Positions 48,259 through 56,152 of a stretch of 64,000 nt of DNA are shown here, in pieces. This DNA is from Tritonibacter horizontis (GTDB lineage Bacteria > Pseudomonadota > Alphaproteobacteria > Rhodobacterales > Rhodobacteraceae). The notes beneath the pieces are model-generated. The model saw only the letters and a program-made list of their open reading frames with translations, ran no database searches and had not been told where the DNA came from. The translations under genes and the position numbers were made by a program. The stretch spans positions 1-64,000 of the forward strand of contig NZ_LPUY01000020.1 of NCBI RefSeq assembly GCF_001518015.1, in the 5' to 3' direction. Position 1 is the stretch's first letter, and every line of letters starts with the position of its first letter.

Positions 48259-49515
48259 TTAGCTGAGCCGCTGACCTTCGGCGATGGTGCGGGGCTGGGC
48301 ATTCAGCGCCGCGATGGAAAACCCCGAGATCGCCTTGTAACGGGCAGCATGGGCTGCCAGATCGGCGTGGGGGATCACGGTGTCGATGCTGTCAAAGTCG
48401 CCACCGCACAGATCTTCGACCTGCTGCAGGACCGCATCCGGGCCGTTTCCAGAGCGATTGGCCCGGCCGATCTGGGTCGCTGCCGGACGCATTTCTGCCT
48501 CGTAGCCCAGGAGCGCCGCTTCGGTCATGCCATGGCGCAGCAACTGGGCGCCGATCACGCGGGCATCCAGGATCGCCTGGCTCGCCCCGTTGGAACCGAC
48601 GGGATAGGTTGGATGGGCAGCGTCGCCCATCAGTGACATGGCGCCGAATGTCCAGCGTGGCAAAGGGTCCCGGTCCACCATGGGATATTCGTAAACCTGT
48701 TCCGCACCGCGGATCAGCATCGGCACATCAATCCAGTCAAATCGCCATTGCGCAAAATCAGCGATGAACCGTTCGACATCCACCGCCCGGTTCCAGTCTT
48801 CGCGTTGAAAATCGGCCTCGGGGTCGAACCGTTTCTCTGCGATCCAGTTGATGGTCGCCAGACCGTTCTCATCCGGTTGCGATATCGGGTAGGAAACGAA
48901 CCGCAGACGATTGTGGCCGATCATCACCATCGCTGCAGGGCCGCGAAAGAGCGGAGCGCGCGTGGTGGCGCGCCACAGGATGCGGCCATCCCAGATTGGC
49001 GGACCTTCTTCTGGGTATTGTCGGGCGCGCAATGCCGAATGAATGCCGTCGGCGGCCAGTAACAAGGTTCCATTGGCGCTGCTGCCATCGGCGAAGTGCA
49101 AGGTGACGCCGGTGTCGGAAGTCTGCCAGTCGACGGCGCGGGCGCCAGTTGTGATGACGTCAGCTCCGGCCCGCGCCACCAAGGCGCGATAGAGCAGCAT
49201 CTGCAAGGCGCCTCGGTGGACCGAAAATTGCGGCCAGGCATAGCCGGCGTCGCGGCCGCGCGGCTCCTCCCAGATGGTTTTGCCGTATTTGGAGAAAAAC
49301 CCGAGACTGCGGGTGCGCACGCCGATCGCGTCCAGCTCCGCTTCGAGCCCGAGATCAAACAGTTCGCGCACCGCGTTGGGTTGCAGATTGATGCCGACCC
49401 CCATCGGTTTCAGCTCTGCGCTGGCCTCAAACACCCGGAAGGGGACGCCGATCTGGTGCAGGGTCAGGCCCAAGGCGAGACCGGCGATGCCACCGCCTGC
49501 AATCAAAACTGTCAT
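48259..49515 (-). CDS. FAD-dependent monooxygenase (PhzS/UbiH-like)
   Basis: 418 residues from ATG 49515, which has a GGGAGGA site eight bases upstream. The class A flavoprotein hydroxylase fingerprints are present: GGGIAGLALG (FAD ADP-binding), LLLAADGIHSALR (DG motif) and LMGDAAHPTYPVGSNGA (GD motif). It probably hydroxylates an aromatic compound using NAD(P)H. Last gene of a minus-strand run that begins at arfB; its substrate is not revealed by context. Confidence 0.88.
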   Translation of the reverse strand: MTVLIAGGGIAGLALGLTLHQIGVPFRVFEASAELKPMGVGINLQPNAVRELFDLGLEAELDAIGVRTRSLGFFSKYGKTIWEEPRGRDAGYAWPQFSVHRGALQMLLYRALVARAGADVITTGARAVDWQTSDTGVTLHFADGSSANGTLLLAADGIHSALRARQYPEEGPPIWDGRILWRATTRAPLFRGPAAMVMIGHNRLRFVSYPISQPDENGLATINWIAEKRFDPEADFQREDWNRAVDVERFIADFAQWRFDWIDVPMLIRGAEQVYEYPMVDRDPLPRWTFGAMSLMGDAAHPTYPVGSNGASQAILDARVIGAQLLRHGMTEAALLGYEAEMRPAATQIGRANRSGNGPDAVLQQVEDLCGGDFDSIDTVIPHADLAAHAARYKAISGFSIAALNAQPRTIAEGQRLS

Positions 49516-49575
49516 TGTCTCATTCCTCCCACGGGACATGAAAACACCGCCAGCGCGGCAATGGCAAGCGGAGGG

Positions 49576-50130
49576 TCAGTCCCGCGCCGCAACGATCAGG
49601 TCAGGGCCAAAAATCACGTCTGCATAGTCCGCCAGATAGATCTTCAGCCAGGGGGTGAACCGATCAGGATGACGGGCCACCTCTGCCAGAAGGTCGTGGT
49701 AGTCGACCCAGCGGGTTTCCATCACCTCGTCGGGATTGGGCGTGAGGCCAAGCGGCTCCAGCATATGGGCCAGATACACATCGACCACCTCATGTTCGAT
49801 CAGGCCATCGCCGACGTCTGCACGATATTCAATTCGATGACGATACTCAGGATGCAGGCCCGACAGGCCCAGTTCCTCGTCCAGCCGCCGCACGGCGCAG
49901 ATGTCTGAGGCTTCGTTCCACATCGGGTGGGTGCAGCAGGTATTCGCCCAGAGACCGGGGGTGTGGTATTTTCCCATCGCCCGCCGCTGCATCAGGATCT
50001 GCCGGTCCTGAACCACAAACACCGAGACGGCCTTGTGCCGCAGCCCGTCCTGATGGGCGCGTAGCTTGTCGACGGGGGTCAGTTCGCCATCGACCCAGGC
50101 GGGTATCAGATTTGGGCTGCGCTCGGGCAT
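49576..50130 (-). CDS. idi: Isopentenyl-diphosphate delta-isomerase, type I
   Basis: 184 residues from ATG 50130 (AGGAG upstream). Nudix fold with family landmarks HKAVSVFVV, WANTCCTHP (catalytic Cys65/66) and the modified Nudix box AVRRLDEELGL; the catalytic Glu lies near RIEYRADVGDGLIEHE. It interconverts IPP and DMAPP. The cytochrome c gene lies 110 bp upstream on the same strand. Confidence 0.94.
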   Translation of the reverse strand: MPERSPNLIPAWVDGELTPVDKLRAHQDGLRHKAVSVFVVQDRQILMQRRAMGKYHTPGLWANTCCTHPMWNEASDICAVRRLDEELGLSGLHPEYRHRIEYRADVGDGLIEHEVVDVYLAHMLEPLGLTPNPDEVMETRWVDYHDLLAEVARHPDRFTPWLKIYLADYADVIFGPDLIVAARD

Positions 50131-50240
50131 GTCACTCCTGACGATATCGCGGCGCCGGGAACCACCGGCACGGAACGTCGAGCGTGTAGGGCAAGACGCC
50201 GCGAATCTCAAGGCGTCCCGCCTGGCGCCCAGGCGCGGCC

Positions 50241-50672
50241 TTAGTCGCTGGCAGCGGTATCCGGGGCGCCGAATTGTGCGAGATAGGCAAAGACGTCCGC
50301 ACCGCCGGATTTCAGGCGAAAACTCATTCTGGATTTCGCACCGGAATCGTCGAGATAGGTTTTCAGGAAGCCGCGTGGGTCTTCGAGGTAGGCAACAAAC
50401 TGTTCTTCATCCCAGACAAGCCCCGCTTCGCCCGCTGCCACGAGATCATCGCCATAGCGGAAATCCTTTGCGGTCCCGGCCGTCTGCCCCACGATGCCAA
50501 AGAGATTGGGTCCGGTTCTGCCCCCCTTTGCAAGGGTTTCGCCGCTGTCGGAAACGATCTGATGGCAGGATTTACACTTGCCGAACGTCTTTTCCCCGGC
50601 GGCGGCATCGCTTTCGGCAAGGGCGGGTGCGGCAAGGGCGGTGAGCAGTGCGGCGGCGGGAAGGTATTTCAT
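50241..50672 (-). CDS. Periplasmic c-type cytochrome (cytochrome c2-like)
   Basis: 143 residues. Signal peptide at the N-terminus (cleavage near ALA-E at 19/20), one heme-binding CKSCH at Cys33-Cys36-His37 and a Met axial ligand in SRMSF near residue 117. Class I cytochrome c of the c2/c550 group; an electron shuttle in the periplasm. Confidence 0.9.
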   Translation of the reverse strand: MKYLPAAALLTALAAPALAESDAAAGEKTFGKCKSCHQIVSDSGETLAKGGRTGPNLFGIVGQTAGTAKDFRYGDDLVAAGEAGLVWDEEQFVAYLEDPRGFLKTYLDDSGAKSRMSFRLKSGGADVFAYLAQFGAPDTAASD

Positions 50673-50806
50673 GTGCTGGCTCCTGTAGGGTCAGTTGGCT
50701 GTTGTCAGGATCGGGCGGATGCCGCCGATAAGTCAACGCGACTAAGTGTCAGCTGTGGTCTATGGGCCTGAAAAACAATCGCATATGGTGCCAAAACGCT
50801 TGCCGA

Positions 50807-51829
50807 TCAGGCCGGCCAGCAGGGCAGGATGTCGCCGGGTTCGGCGCGCGCCTCATAAACGGCACGGGCAATGGCGCGCGCAAGACAGAGCGAGGCCGCG
50901 TGGCACAGATCGAGCATATTGGCCGCAGGGTCACCCCGCGGGTGTGCGCCGGTGGCTGCGGCAAAGACCAGATCGCCATCATGGGGACCGTGTGAGGGCA
51001 CGATGGCGCGGGCCATGCCGTCATGAGCCGCCGTGGCCATGCGTTGCGCTTCGGCTTTGCTGAGGGTCGCATCGGTGGCAACAATCGCAATTGTGGTGTT
51101 GGTCCCGTTGGAGCTGACGGCTGCGCCTGCCAGATCGGCCATCGCCTCCAGCTTGCGGCTGCGCATGGCCCGGCCAAGTCCGGCGGCGGGGTCAGGGCCG
51201 AGGCCGCCAAATTCGCCATCAATTTCAAAGGGAGCCGCCCAGAAATGACGCTCGCCCGGGGTGGTGACCGAACCGATCGGATTGGCAACCACCAAAGCGC
51301 CGACCGTGTGGCCGCTGTCGAGCACCAGAGAGGCGGAGCCAAGGCCGCCCTTTTGCATGCCTGTCAGCGCCCCGGTGCCAGCGCCCGCAGTGCCAAGGTC
51401 GAATTCCACCGCGGCCGCGTCAAAGGCGGCGCGCCCCAGCGCGGGATAGGGGTTGGTCGGCCAATCCTTGGCGCCGCCGTTCAGCAGGTCAAAGACAATT
51501 GCGCCGGGCACGATGGGCACGATGGCCGGGCCAAGCCGGAACCCGCGGCCGATGGCGCGCAGGCCCTCGACGACGCCGGAACAGGCATCCAGCCCATAGG
51601 CTGATCCGCCTGACAGCACCAGCGCATCGACACCGGCAACCGTCTTGTCAGGGGCCAGAAGATCAGTTTCCCGGGTGCCCGGCGCGCCGCCCATGATGTG
51701 GACCGCCGCCGTGAAAGGGCGGTCTGCAGTGAGCACGGTGGTGCCGGATTTCAGCGTGGCATCGGCGGCATTGCCGACGCGCAGGCCTGCCACATCGGTG
51801 ATCAGGTTCTTTGCACCGGGGGTCATCAT
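50807..51829 (-). CDS. P1-family peptidase, NylC-like Ntn hydrolase
   Basis: 340 residues from the tandem ATG codons at 51829/51826. DmpA/NylC-family landmarks: ITDVAGLRVGNA, ALVLSGGSAYGLDA, GAIVFDLLNGG and the autocleavage region SSNGTNTTIAIVATDA, where the Asn-Thr bond is the likely processing site that frees a catalytic Thr. The Thr nucleophile favours the endo-amidase (NylC-like) branch over DmpA aminopeptidases, which use Ser. The natural substrate is unknown. Confidence 0.85.
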   Translation of the reverse strand: MMTPGAKNLITDVAGLRVGNAADATLKSGTTVLTADRPFTAAVHIMGGAPGTRETDLLAPDKTVAGVDALVLSGGSAYGLDACSGVVEGLRAIGRGFRLGPAIVPIVPGAIVFDLLNGGAKDWPTNPYPALGRAAFDAAAVEFDLGTAGAGTGALTGMQKGGLGSASLVLDSGHTVGALVVANPIGSVTTPGERHFWAAPFEIDGEFGGLGPDPAAGLGRAMRSRKLEAMADLAGAAVSSNGTNTTIAIVATDATLSKAEAQRMATAAHDGMARAIVPSHGPHDGDLVFAAATGAHPRGDPAANMLDLCHAASLCLARAIARAVYEARAEPGDILPCWPA

Positions 51830-51929
51830 CGGGCATCTCTTCTTTTGGTGTGGGGGCAGCAAAGCGGGGCGCCCGTGCCGGGCGCGCAGGCCAAGCGCTG
51901 GCGCGCCGATTGGCGGGGTGTGGCCGGCG

Positions 51930-52676
51930 TCAGATGCATCTGCCGCCGTCGACTTCCATGCAGACACCTGTGACCATGCTGGCCTCGTCCGAGCAGAGAT
52001 AAAGGGCGGCATTTCCCATGTCCTCGGGGGTGGAAAAGCGACCCAGCGGTATGGTGGAGAGGAACTTTGCCCGGATTTCCGGGGTGTCTTCTCCCATGAA
52101 GGATTTGAGCAGCGGCGTCTCGCCCGCGACCGGGTTGATCGCGTTGACGCGTACACCGGCCGGGGCGAGTTCGACGGCCATGGTTTTGGTGGCGGTGATC
52201 ATCCATCCCTTGGAGGCATTGTACCAGTTGAGCCTGGGCCGTGGCGAGACGCCGGCCGTGGAGGCAACGTTGAGGATTGCGCCGGAACCGCGATGTTTCA
52301 TATGCGGCACCAGCGCCTGTGCGGTCAGATAGACGGATTTCATGTTCACGTTGAACACCCGGTCGAAATCCTCCTCGGTGACGTCCTCCAGCGCGGTTGG
52401 CAGATGTGTCACCCCGGCGTTGTTCACCAGAATGTCGATATGGCCGAATTCTTCCAGCGCGACGTCGACCATTGTCGTCACCGCAGCGCGGTTGCTGACA
52501 TCAACGCGCTGCGCAATGGCACGACTGCCGAGAGAACTGGCCAGGTCGCGGGCTGCGGTCTCGTTTATGTCGGCAATCATCACGCGCGCCCCTTCGCGCA
52601 GGAATGCGTCGACAATACCCTTGCCAAAGCCTGACGCGCCGCCGGTGACAATGGCGGTTTTGTCCTTGAGCCGCAT
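51930..52676 (-). CDS. Short-chain dehydrogenase/reductase
   Basis: 248 residues, classical SDR. Cofactor motif TGGASGFGKG, NNAG at about 87-90, catalytic Ser in NVASTAG and Tyr-x3-Lys in YNASK. Asp in IADIN after beta-2 suggests NAD(H) preference. A GGGAGG ribosome-binding site is present. Similar to 3-oxoacyl/glucose-1-dehydrogenase-type SDRs; the substrate cannot be inferred. The NylC-like gene is 100 bp downstream on the same strand. Confidence 0.9.
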   Translation of the reverse strand: MRLKDKTAIVTGGASGFGKGIVDAFLREGARVMIADINETAARDLASSLGSRAIAQRVDVSNRAAVTTMVDVALEEFGHIDILVNNAGVTHLPTALEDVTEEDFDRVFNVNMKSVYLTAQALVPHMKHRGSGAILNVASTAGVSPRPRLNWYNASKGWMITATKTMAVELAPAGVRVNAINPVAGETPLLKSFMGEDTPEIRAKFLSTIPLGRFSTPEDMGNAALYLCSDEASMVTGVCMEVDGGRCI

Positions 52677-52744
52677 GAGTGGTCCTCCCTCGTCCTGATT
52701 TGGGTCAGGATGGCGCGGCGCGGCAGCCGGAGCAATCGGGAAAT

Positions 52745-53164
52745 TTAATCCTCGTCCACCCGGCCGCGGAGCGATTTTACCCCGGCACGGGTCTTTTTCG
52801 CCTTGATGCGTCGTTCGACGCTGCCTCGGGTGGGTTTGGTCGCGATGCGGCGTTTGGGTTTGACAAGCGCGCGCCGGATCAGCTCGGCCAGACGTTCGCG
52901 GATGATTTCGCGGTTGCGGACCTGCGAGCGGGTTTCGTCACATTGCAGGATCACGGCGCCGTCCTTGGTCCAGCGACGCCCGGCAATCCGGCGCAGCCGG
53001 GTTTTTACCGGGGCGGGCAGATGCGGCGAACGCTCCGCCTCAAAACGGAGTTCGACCGCCGAGGAGACCTTGTTGACGTTTTGCCCCCCTGGCCCGGAGG
53101 CGCGCATGAAGCTTTCGGTCAATTCCCAGTCCTGAAGGGTGATTTCGTCACTGATATGCAGCAT
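52745..53164 (-). CDS. arfB: Alternative ribosome-rescue factor / peptidyl-tRNA hydrolase ArfB
   Basis: 139 residues. The catalytic GGQ motif is in GPGGQNVNKVSS, and the C-terminal tail is strongly basic (KPKRRIATKPTRGSVERRIKAKKTRAG), which inserts into the empty mRNA channel of stalled ribosomes. Shorter than true release factors and without the anticodon-like domain, so ArfB/YaeJ. An ATG four codons upstream (53176) is possible as start. Confidence 0.93.
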   Translation of the reverse strand: MLHISDEITLQDWELTESFMRASGPGGQNVNKVSSAVELRFEAERSPHLPAPVKTRLRRIAGRRWTKDGAVILQCDETRSQVRNREIIRERLAELIRRALVKPKRRIATKPTRGSVERRIKAKKTRAGVKSLRGRVDED

Positions 53165-53310
53165 GGGGCAGACCATAGGGTGTTGTTACGACAGGGCAAA
53201 GTCCAATCTGGACGGCTACATCCGTAAAAGATCGGCAACCCGTCGCGGTGCCGGATCGGAAAGGAGGAGACCGCGCAAGGATCGATAGGTAGAGAAACAG
53301 GTCGAGAAAG

Positions 53311-53347
53311 AGAAGAAAAAGGGCCGCCCCAAATTGGTACGGCCCTT
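53311..53347 (-). terminator. Strong minus-strand intrinsic terminator
   Basis: On the minus strand AAGGGCCG / CGGCCCTT form an 8-bp perfect stem followed by TTTTTCTTCT. It closes a transcript that contains the 18-codon ORF at 53481-53425 and perhaps starts at the transporter gene upstream. Confidence 0.85.
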
Positions 53348-53424
53348 CCGAAAGTTTGTTGAGAGCAAAGGCAGGTGAGGGTTGCAGAAACCCGGCCGGT
53401 TGACCACTGCCAGAGAGGGCTGCC

Positions 53425-53481
53425 TCAGTAGAGGGCCGCTCCGGTTGTTGCTACACTCTGCTCCAATACCTTTCTTGACAC
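53425..53481 (-). CDS. 18-residue small ORF with a fully complementary Shine-Dalgarno
   Basis: GTG start at 53481, product MSRKVLEQSVATTGAALY, stop TGA. The preceding minus-strand bases (AAGGAGGTGATCCA) match the complement of the 16S rRNA 3' end over at least 13 bases, far beyond an ordinary ribosome-binding site, at correct spacing. A strong intrinsic terminator follows about 80 bases after the stop. It may be a leader peptide, a small protein, or a translated regulatory RNA. No family was recognised. The rest of the 53177-53564 interval holds no other gene. Confidence 0.5.
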   Translation of the reverse strand: MSRKVLEQSVATTGAALY

Positions 53482-53564
53482 TGGATCACCTCCTTTTCTC
53501 ACTGTTTCGGTTGAGATCAGACTGGCATGAATACCCCGGATCACCAAATGAAAATCGCGCGACG

Positions 53565-54197
53565 TCAGACGCGGGCGGTCTGGCTGCCTGCCAGGCGGGC
53601 AACAATCAGGCGGAACGGGATCAGGGCGATCAGCGCCAGTGCCAGCTTTACCCCCCAATCGGCAACAGCCAGCGAGACCCAGAGCGGCGCCATCGGGCCA
53701 AAACCGAGCAGGGGCAGAACCTCGCCCGCCCAGGAGACGTCATTGCCAGGTTCCAGCACGGTCAGCGCGCCGGAGAAGGCGACAGTAAAGAAGATCGCGG
53801 TATCGAGCGAGGATCCGACCAGGGTGGAGGCCAGGGGCGCGCGCCACCATTTCCCGGCGCGCAGCGCAGAAAAGATTGCCACATCAGCAAGTTGCGCCAG
53901 GAGGAACGCCAGGCCAGAGCCGATGGCAATGCGCAGGGTGACGAGGGGACCGAACTCGCCCATGATCTGGGTGCCGATCAGCGAACACAGCACGCCAACT
54001 GCAAAACCGGCCAGCACGACGCGGCGTGCGGCCTTGGCCCCGTAGACGCGGTTCATCACATCGGTGACGAGAAATGCGACCGGATAGGTGAAAGCGCCCC
54101 AGGTCAGCCAATTGCCAAAGAGAAACTGAACGAGGATATTGGAGGCCACAACAACGGCGGCCATGGCAAGGATGCCAGGAATATAGGTACGGGTCAT
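53565..54197 (-). CDS. Queuosine precursor transporter (YhhQ/QueT-like)
   Basis: 210 residues, about six hydrophobic helices. The VUT-1/YhhQ family pattern is visible in NILVQFLFGNWLTWGAFTYPVAFLVTDVMNRVYG and LVGSSLDTAIFFTVAF. It imports preQ0/preQ1 (queuosine precursors) across the inner membrane. The 18-codon ORF and strong terminator lie downstream on the same strand. Confidence 0.88.
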   Translation of the reverse strand: MTRTYIPGILAMAAVVVASNILVQFLFGNWLTWGAFTYPVAFLVTDVMNRVYGAKAARRVVLAGFAVGVLCSLIGTQIMGEFGPLVTLRIAIGSGLAFLLAQLADVAIFSALRAGKWWRAPLASTLVGSSLDTAIFFTVAFSGALTVLEPGNDVSWAGEVLPLLGFGPMAPLWVSLAVADWGVKLALALIALIPFRLIVARLAGSQTARV

Positions 54198-54323
54198 GTA
54201 TGGGTCCGTTTTTTAGACAAGGTCGCGGAGACTTGTGCGCCTTTGCGGGCGCGTCGATGGTGGCGTCGTCTATGCCCCTATGGCACGAATTGCAAGCGAT
54301 TCTGCGCCATGGACGCCCTCCCG

Positions 54324-55256
54324 TTACCCTGGCAGGTCTGGCAGGCGGTATTCGACGATCTCCGTGCGTTGCAGCCAGAGAAAGTTGTCGTCCGAAATCA
54401 TCGTGGCCCGCAAGCCGCCTGCGCTGTCCTGCCAGATACTGACGCCTTCCAGGTTGTCATGTCGCGCCAGCGGCGTGTTCAGCAGGATTGCGCCCCCTTC
54501 GAGACCGGTTGGTGTCAGGGTGAAACGCCTGAGCCGGGACCGAAATCCGACCGAGACAAATTTGCGTTCCAGGACATAAACCGCGCCATCCGGGCCGAAA
54601 TCCGCGCCCACGGGTAAAAAACCGTCCAGCTCCGGGTAGGGCCCCGCGCCACGCCAGCCCTTGCTTTCAGTCCAGCGCCAGACGCGGGGCACATCGGGTT
54701 TGCGCGGCGGTTTTTCGGAGATCAGAAGCAACTGCCCGGTCGCATCGCTGGCCAGGCTTTCAAAAGATCCGTTATAGCGGAACTTGCGAAAGGATTTCGG
54801 AGTGGGCAATTCGTGCACGCCGGTGGGCGAATAGGCCAGCACCCGATGCGGCGTCTCGAATGAGACAAAATAGGTATTACGCCCGACGATGGTCAGGCCT
54901 TCGCTGTCTTCGACTTCCGGGCGAATGGGGGCGCCATCGGCATCCAAAAGACGGTCGTGCCGGGTGATGCTGACTCCGGCGATCCGGTCCCCGTCCCGCG
55001 AAATCTGGCCCTCGACGATATGCGACCGGTCGGTGATCGCCACGAAACCGGTCCCGTCCCCGGTCAGCTCAATCCCAGAAAAACCCCCAAACCAATCCGG
55101 TGCCTCGTGCCAGCGAAAACTGGATATATGCTGGGCAGAGTTGCTTTCGGCGCGGGCCACGTTCCAAACGGCAGAGGCCGCCCAGGCTGCGGCACAGCAT
55201 ATCAGGACAAGCCCGGAAGAAAGCGTGGTCAGTCGGACAAGAGTACGGCGGCGCAT
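54324..55256 (-). CDS. Esterase-like activity of phytase family protein
   Basis: 310 residues with a signal peptide or N-terminal anchor (hydrophobic residues 8-30). The body matches the phytase-esterase-like beta-propeller family: WFGGFSGIELTGDGTGFVAITDRS, VEDSEGLTI, NGSFESLASD and RHDNLEGVSIW. Likely periplasmic; the catalytic role is unproven for the family. The start codon lies inside the mepA 3' end (28-base overlap), so both are probably translated from one message. Confidence 0.83.
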   Translation of the reverse strand: MRRRTLVRLTTLSSGLVLICCAAAWAASAVWNVARAESNSAQHISSFRWHEAPDWFGGFSGIELTGDGTGFVAITDRSHIVEGQISRDGDRIAGVSITRHDRLLDADGAPIRPEVEDSEGLTIVGRNTYFVSFETPHRVLAYSPTGVHELPTPKSFRKFRYNGSFESLASDATGQLLLISEKPPRKPDVPRVWRWTESKGWRGAGPYPELDGFLPVGADFGPDGAVYVLERKFVSVGFRSRLRRFTLTPTGLEGGAILLNTPLARHDNLEGVSIWQDSAGGLRATMISDDNFLWLQRTEIVEYRLPDLPG

Positions 55257-56152
55257 TGTTGGGGAAGATCCAAAAGGGTGTAATCCCGACGTGGTTGCGG
55301 CTTTGGCGCGTTGGGGTCAACCGGTTTTGGTGGCCGTGGGTTCAGGATGTCAGAAACCCATTGCCGGGCATCGTCACAGCCGTCTCCGTTTGGCGGTGGA
55401 TCCTGATCGACACAGCCGCGTGCGCCACGCGGGCAATTCAGCCGCACATGGAAATGGTAGTGGTGGCCATACCAGGGGCGAATTTTACGTAGCCAGCTGC
55501 GGTCGCCGGTCGCGGTATCACACATTTTGACCTTGGCACCGGGGAAGACGAAAATCCGCGCCACCCGAGGGTCTGATGCGGCCGCTTTCAGCACGGCGTG
55601 GTGCTGGGCGCTCCAGTTCTCATTGACATAGGCCCCAGCGGCACGGCGCAATGAGATCGAAGAGATATTTTCCCGCGCGTCCCGGCTGAGGTCGAGCCGA
55701 TCCGGTGGCAGCATCCAGATATCTGCATCCAGTCCAATCTGGTGGCTGCGATGGCCAGACAACATCGGCCCGCCTCTGGGCTGACTGATGTCGCCGACGT
55801 AGAGGCCTTTCCAGCCGGGTTGCCGCGCCGCGACACGGCTCAGGTCCTGAATGAAATCGATGGTTTCCGGGTGACCCCAGTTGCGGTTCCGGCTCAGACG
55901 CATGGCCTGCCAGGTGGGTCCGGTTTCCGGCAATTGCGCCGCGCCAGCCACACATCCCTTGGCATAAGACCCAAGCGGGTTGGGCCGCTGGGTGGAGGCA
56001 TCGCGTTTGGCCCCAAACAGCTGCTTGGCGGGCGCTGTGGAGCTGACTGTTTTGTTCGCATAGGCTGTGGCCGCGCTGCGCGGGCTGTCCTGCGCGGGGC
56101 TACAGGCGGCGAGCAACAGCGCCGCAAGGGTGATGTGCCGAATGACTCTCAA
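55229..56152 (-). CDS. mepA: Penicillin-insensitive murein endopeptidase (MepA family)
   Basis: 307 residues. A lipoprotein signal (LAALLLAAC) replaces the plain signal peptide of the enterobacterial enzyme. Zinc ligands typical of MepA/LAS peptidases are in GHRSHQIGLDADIWM and HYHFHVRL. It cleaves D-Ala-meso-DAP cross-links in peptidoglycan. Overlaps the upstream MFS gene by four bases and the downstream phytase-esterase-like gene by 28. Confidence 0.9.
   Translation of the reverse strand: MRVIRHITLAALLLAACSPAQDSPRSAATAYANKTVSSTAPAKQLFGAKRDASTQRPNPLGSYAKGCVAGAAQLPETGPTWQAMRLSRNRNWGHPETIDFIQDLSRVAARQPGWKGLYVGDISQPRGGPMLSGHRSHQIGLDADIWMLPPDRLDLSRDARENISSISLRRAAGAYVNENWSAQHHAVLKAAASDPRVARIFVFPGAKVKMCDTATGDRSWLRKIRPWYGHHYHFHVRLNCPRGARGCVDQDPPPNGDGCDDARQWVSDILNPRPPKPVDPNAPKPQPRRDYTLLDLPQQCAAVLLSD

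Noticed and set aside
53481-53497. Plus-strand match to the 3' end of 16S rRNA (CTGGATCACCTCCTTTT)
   Set aside because: No other 16S sequence precedes it; it is better explained as the complement of a perfect Shine-Dalgarno on the minus strand before an 18-codon ORF.
54198-54323. preQ1 riboswitch upstream of the queuosine-precursor transporter
   Set aside because: The leader has a CTAAAAAACGGA segment reminiscent of the preQ1-I tail, but I could not build the required stem and loop with conserved bases.
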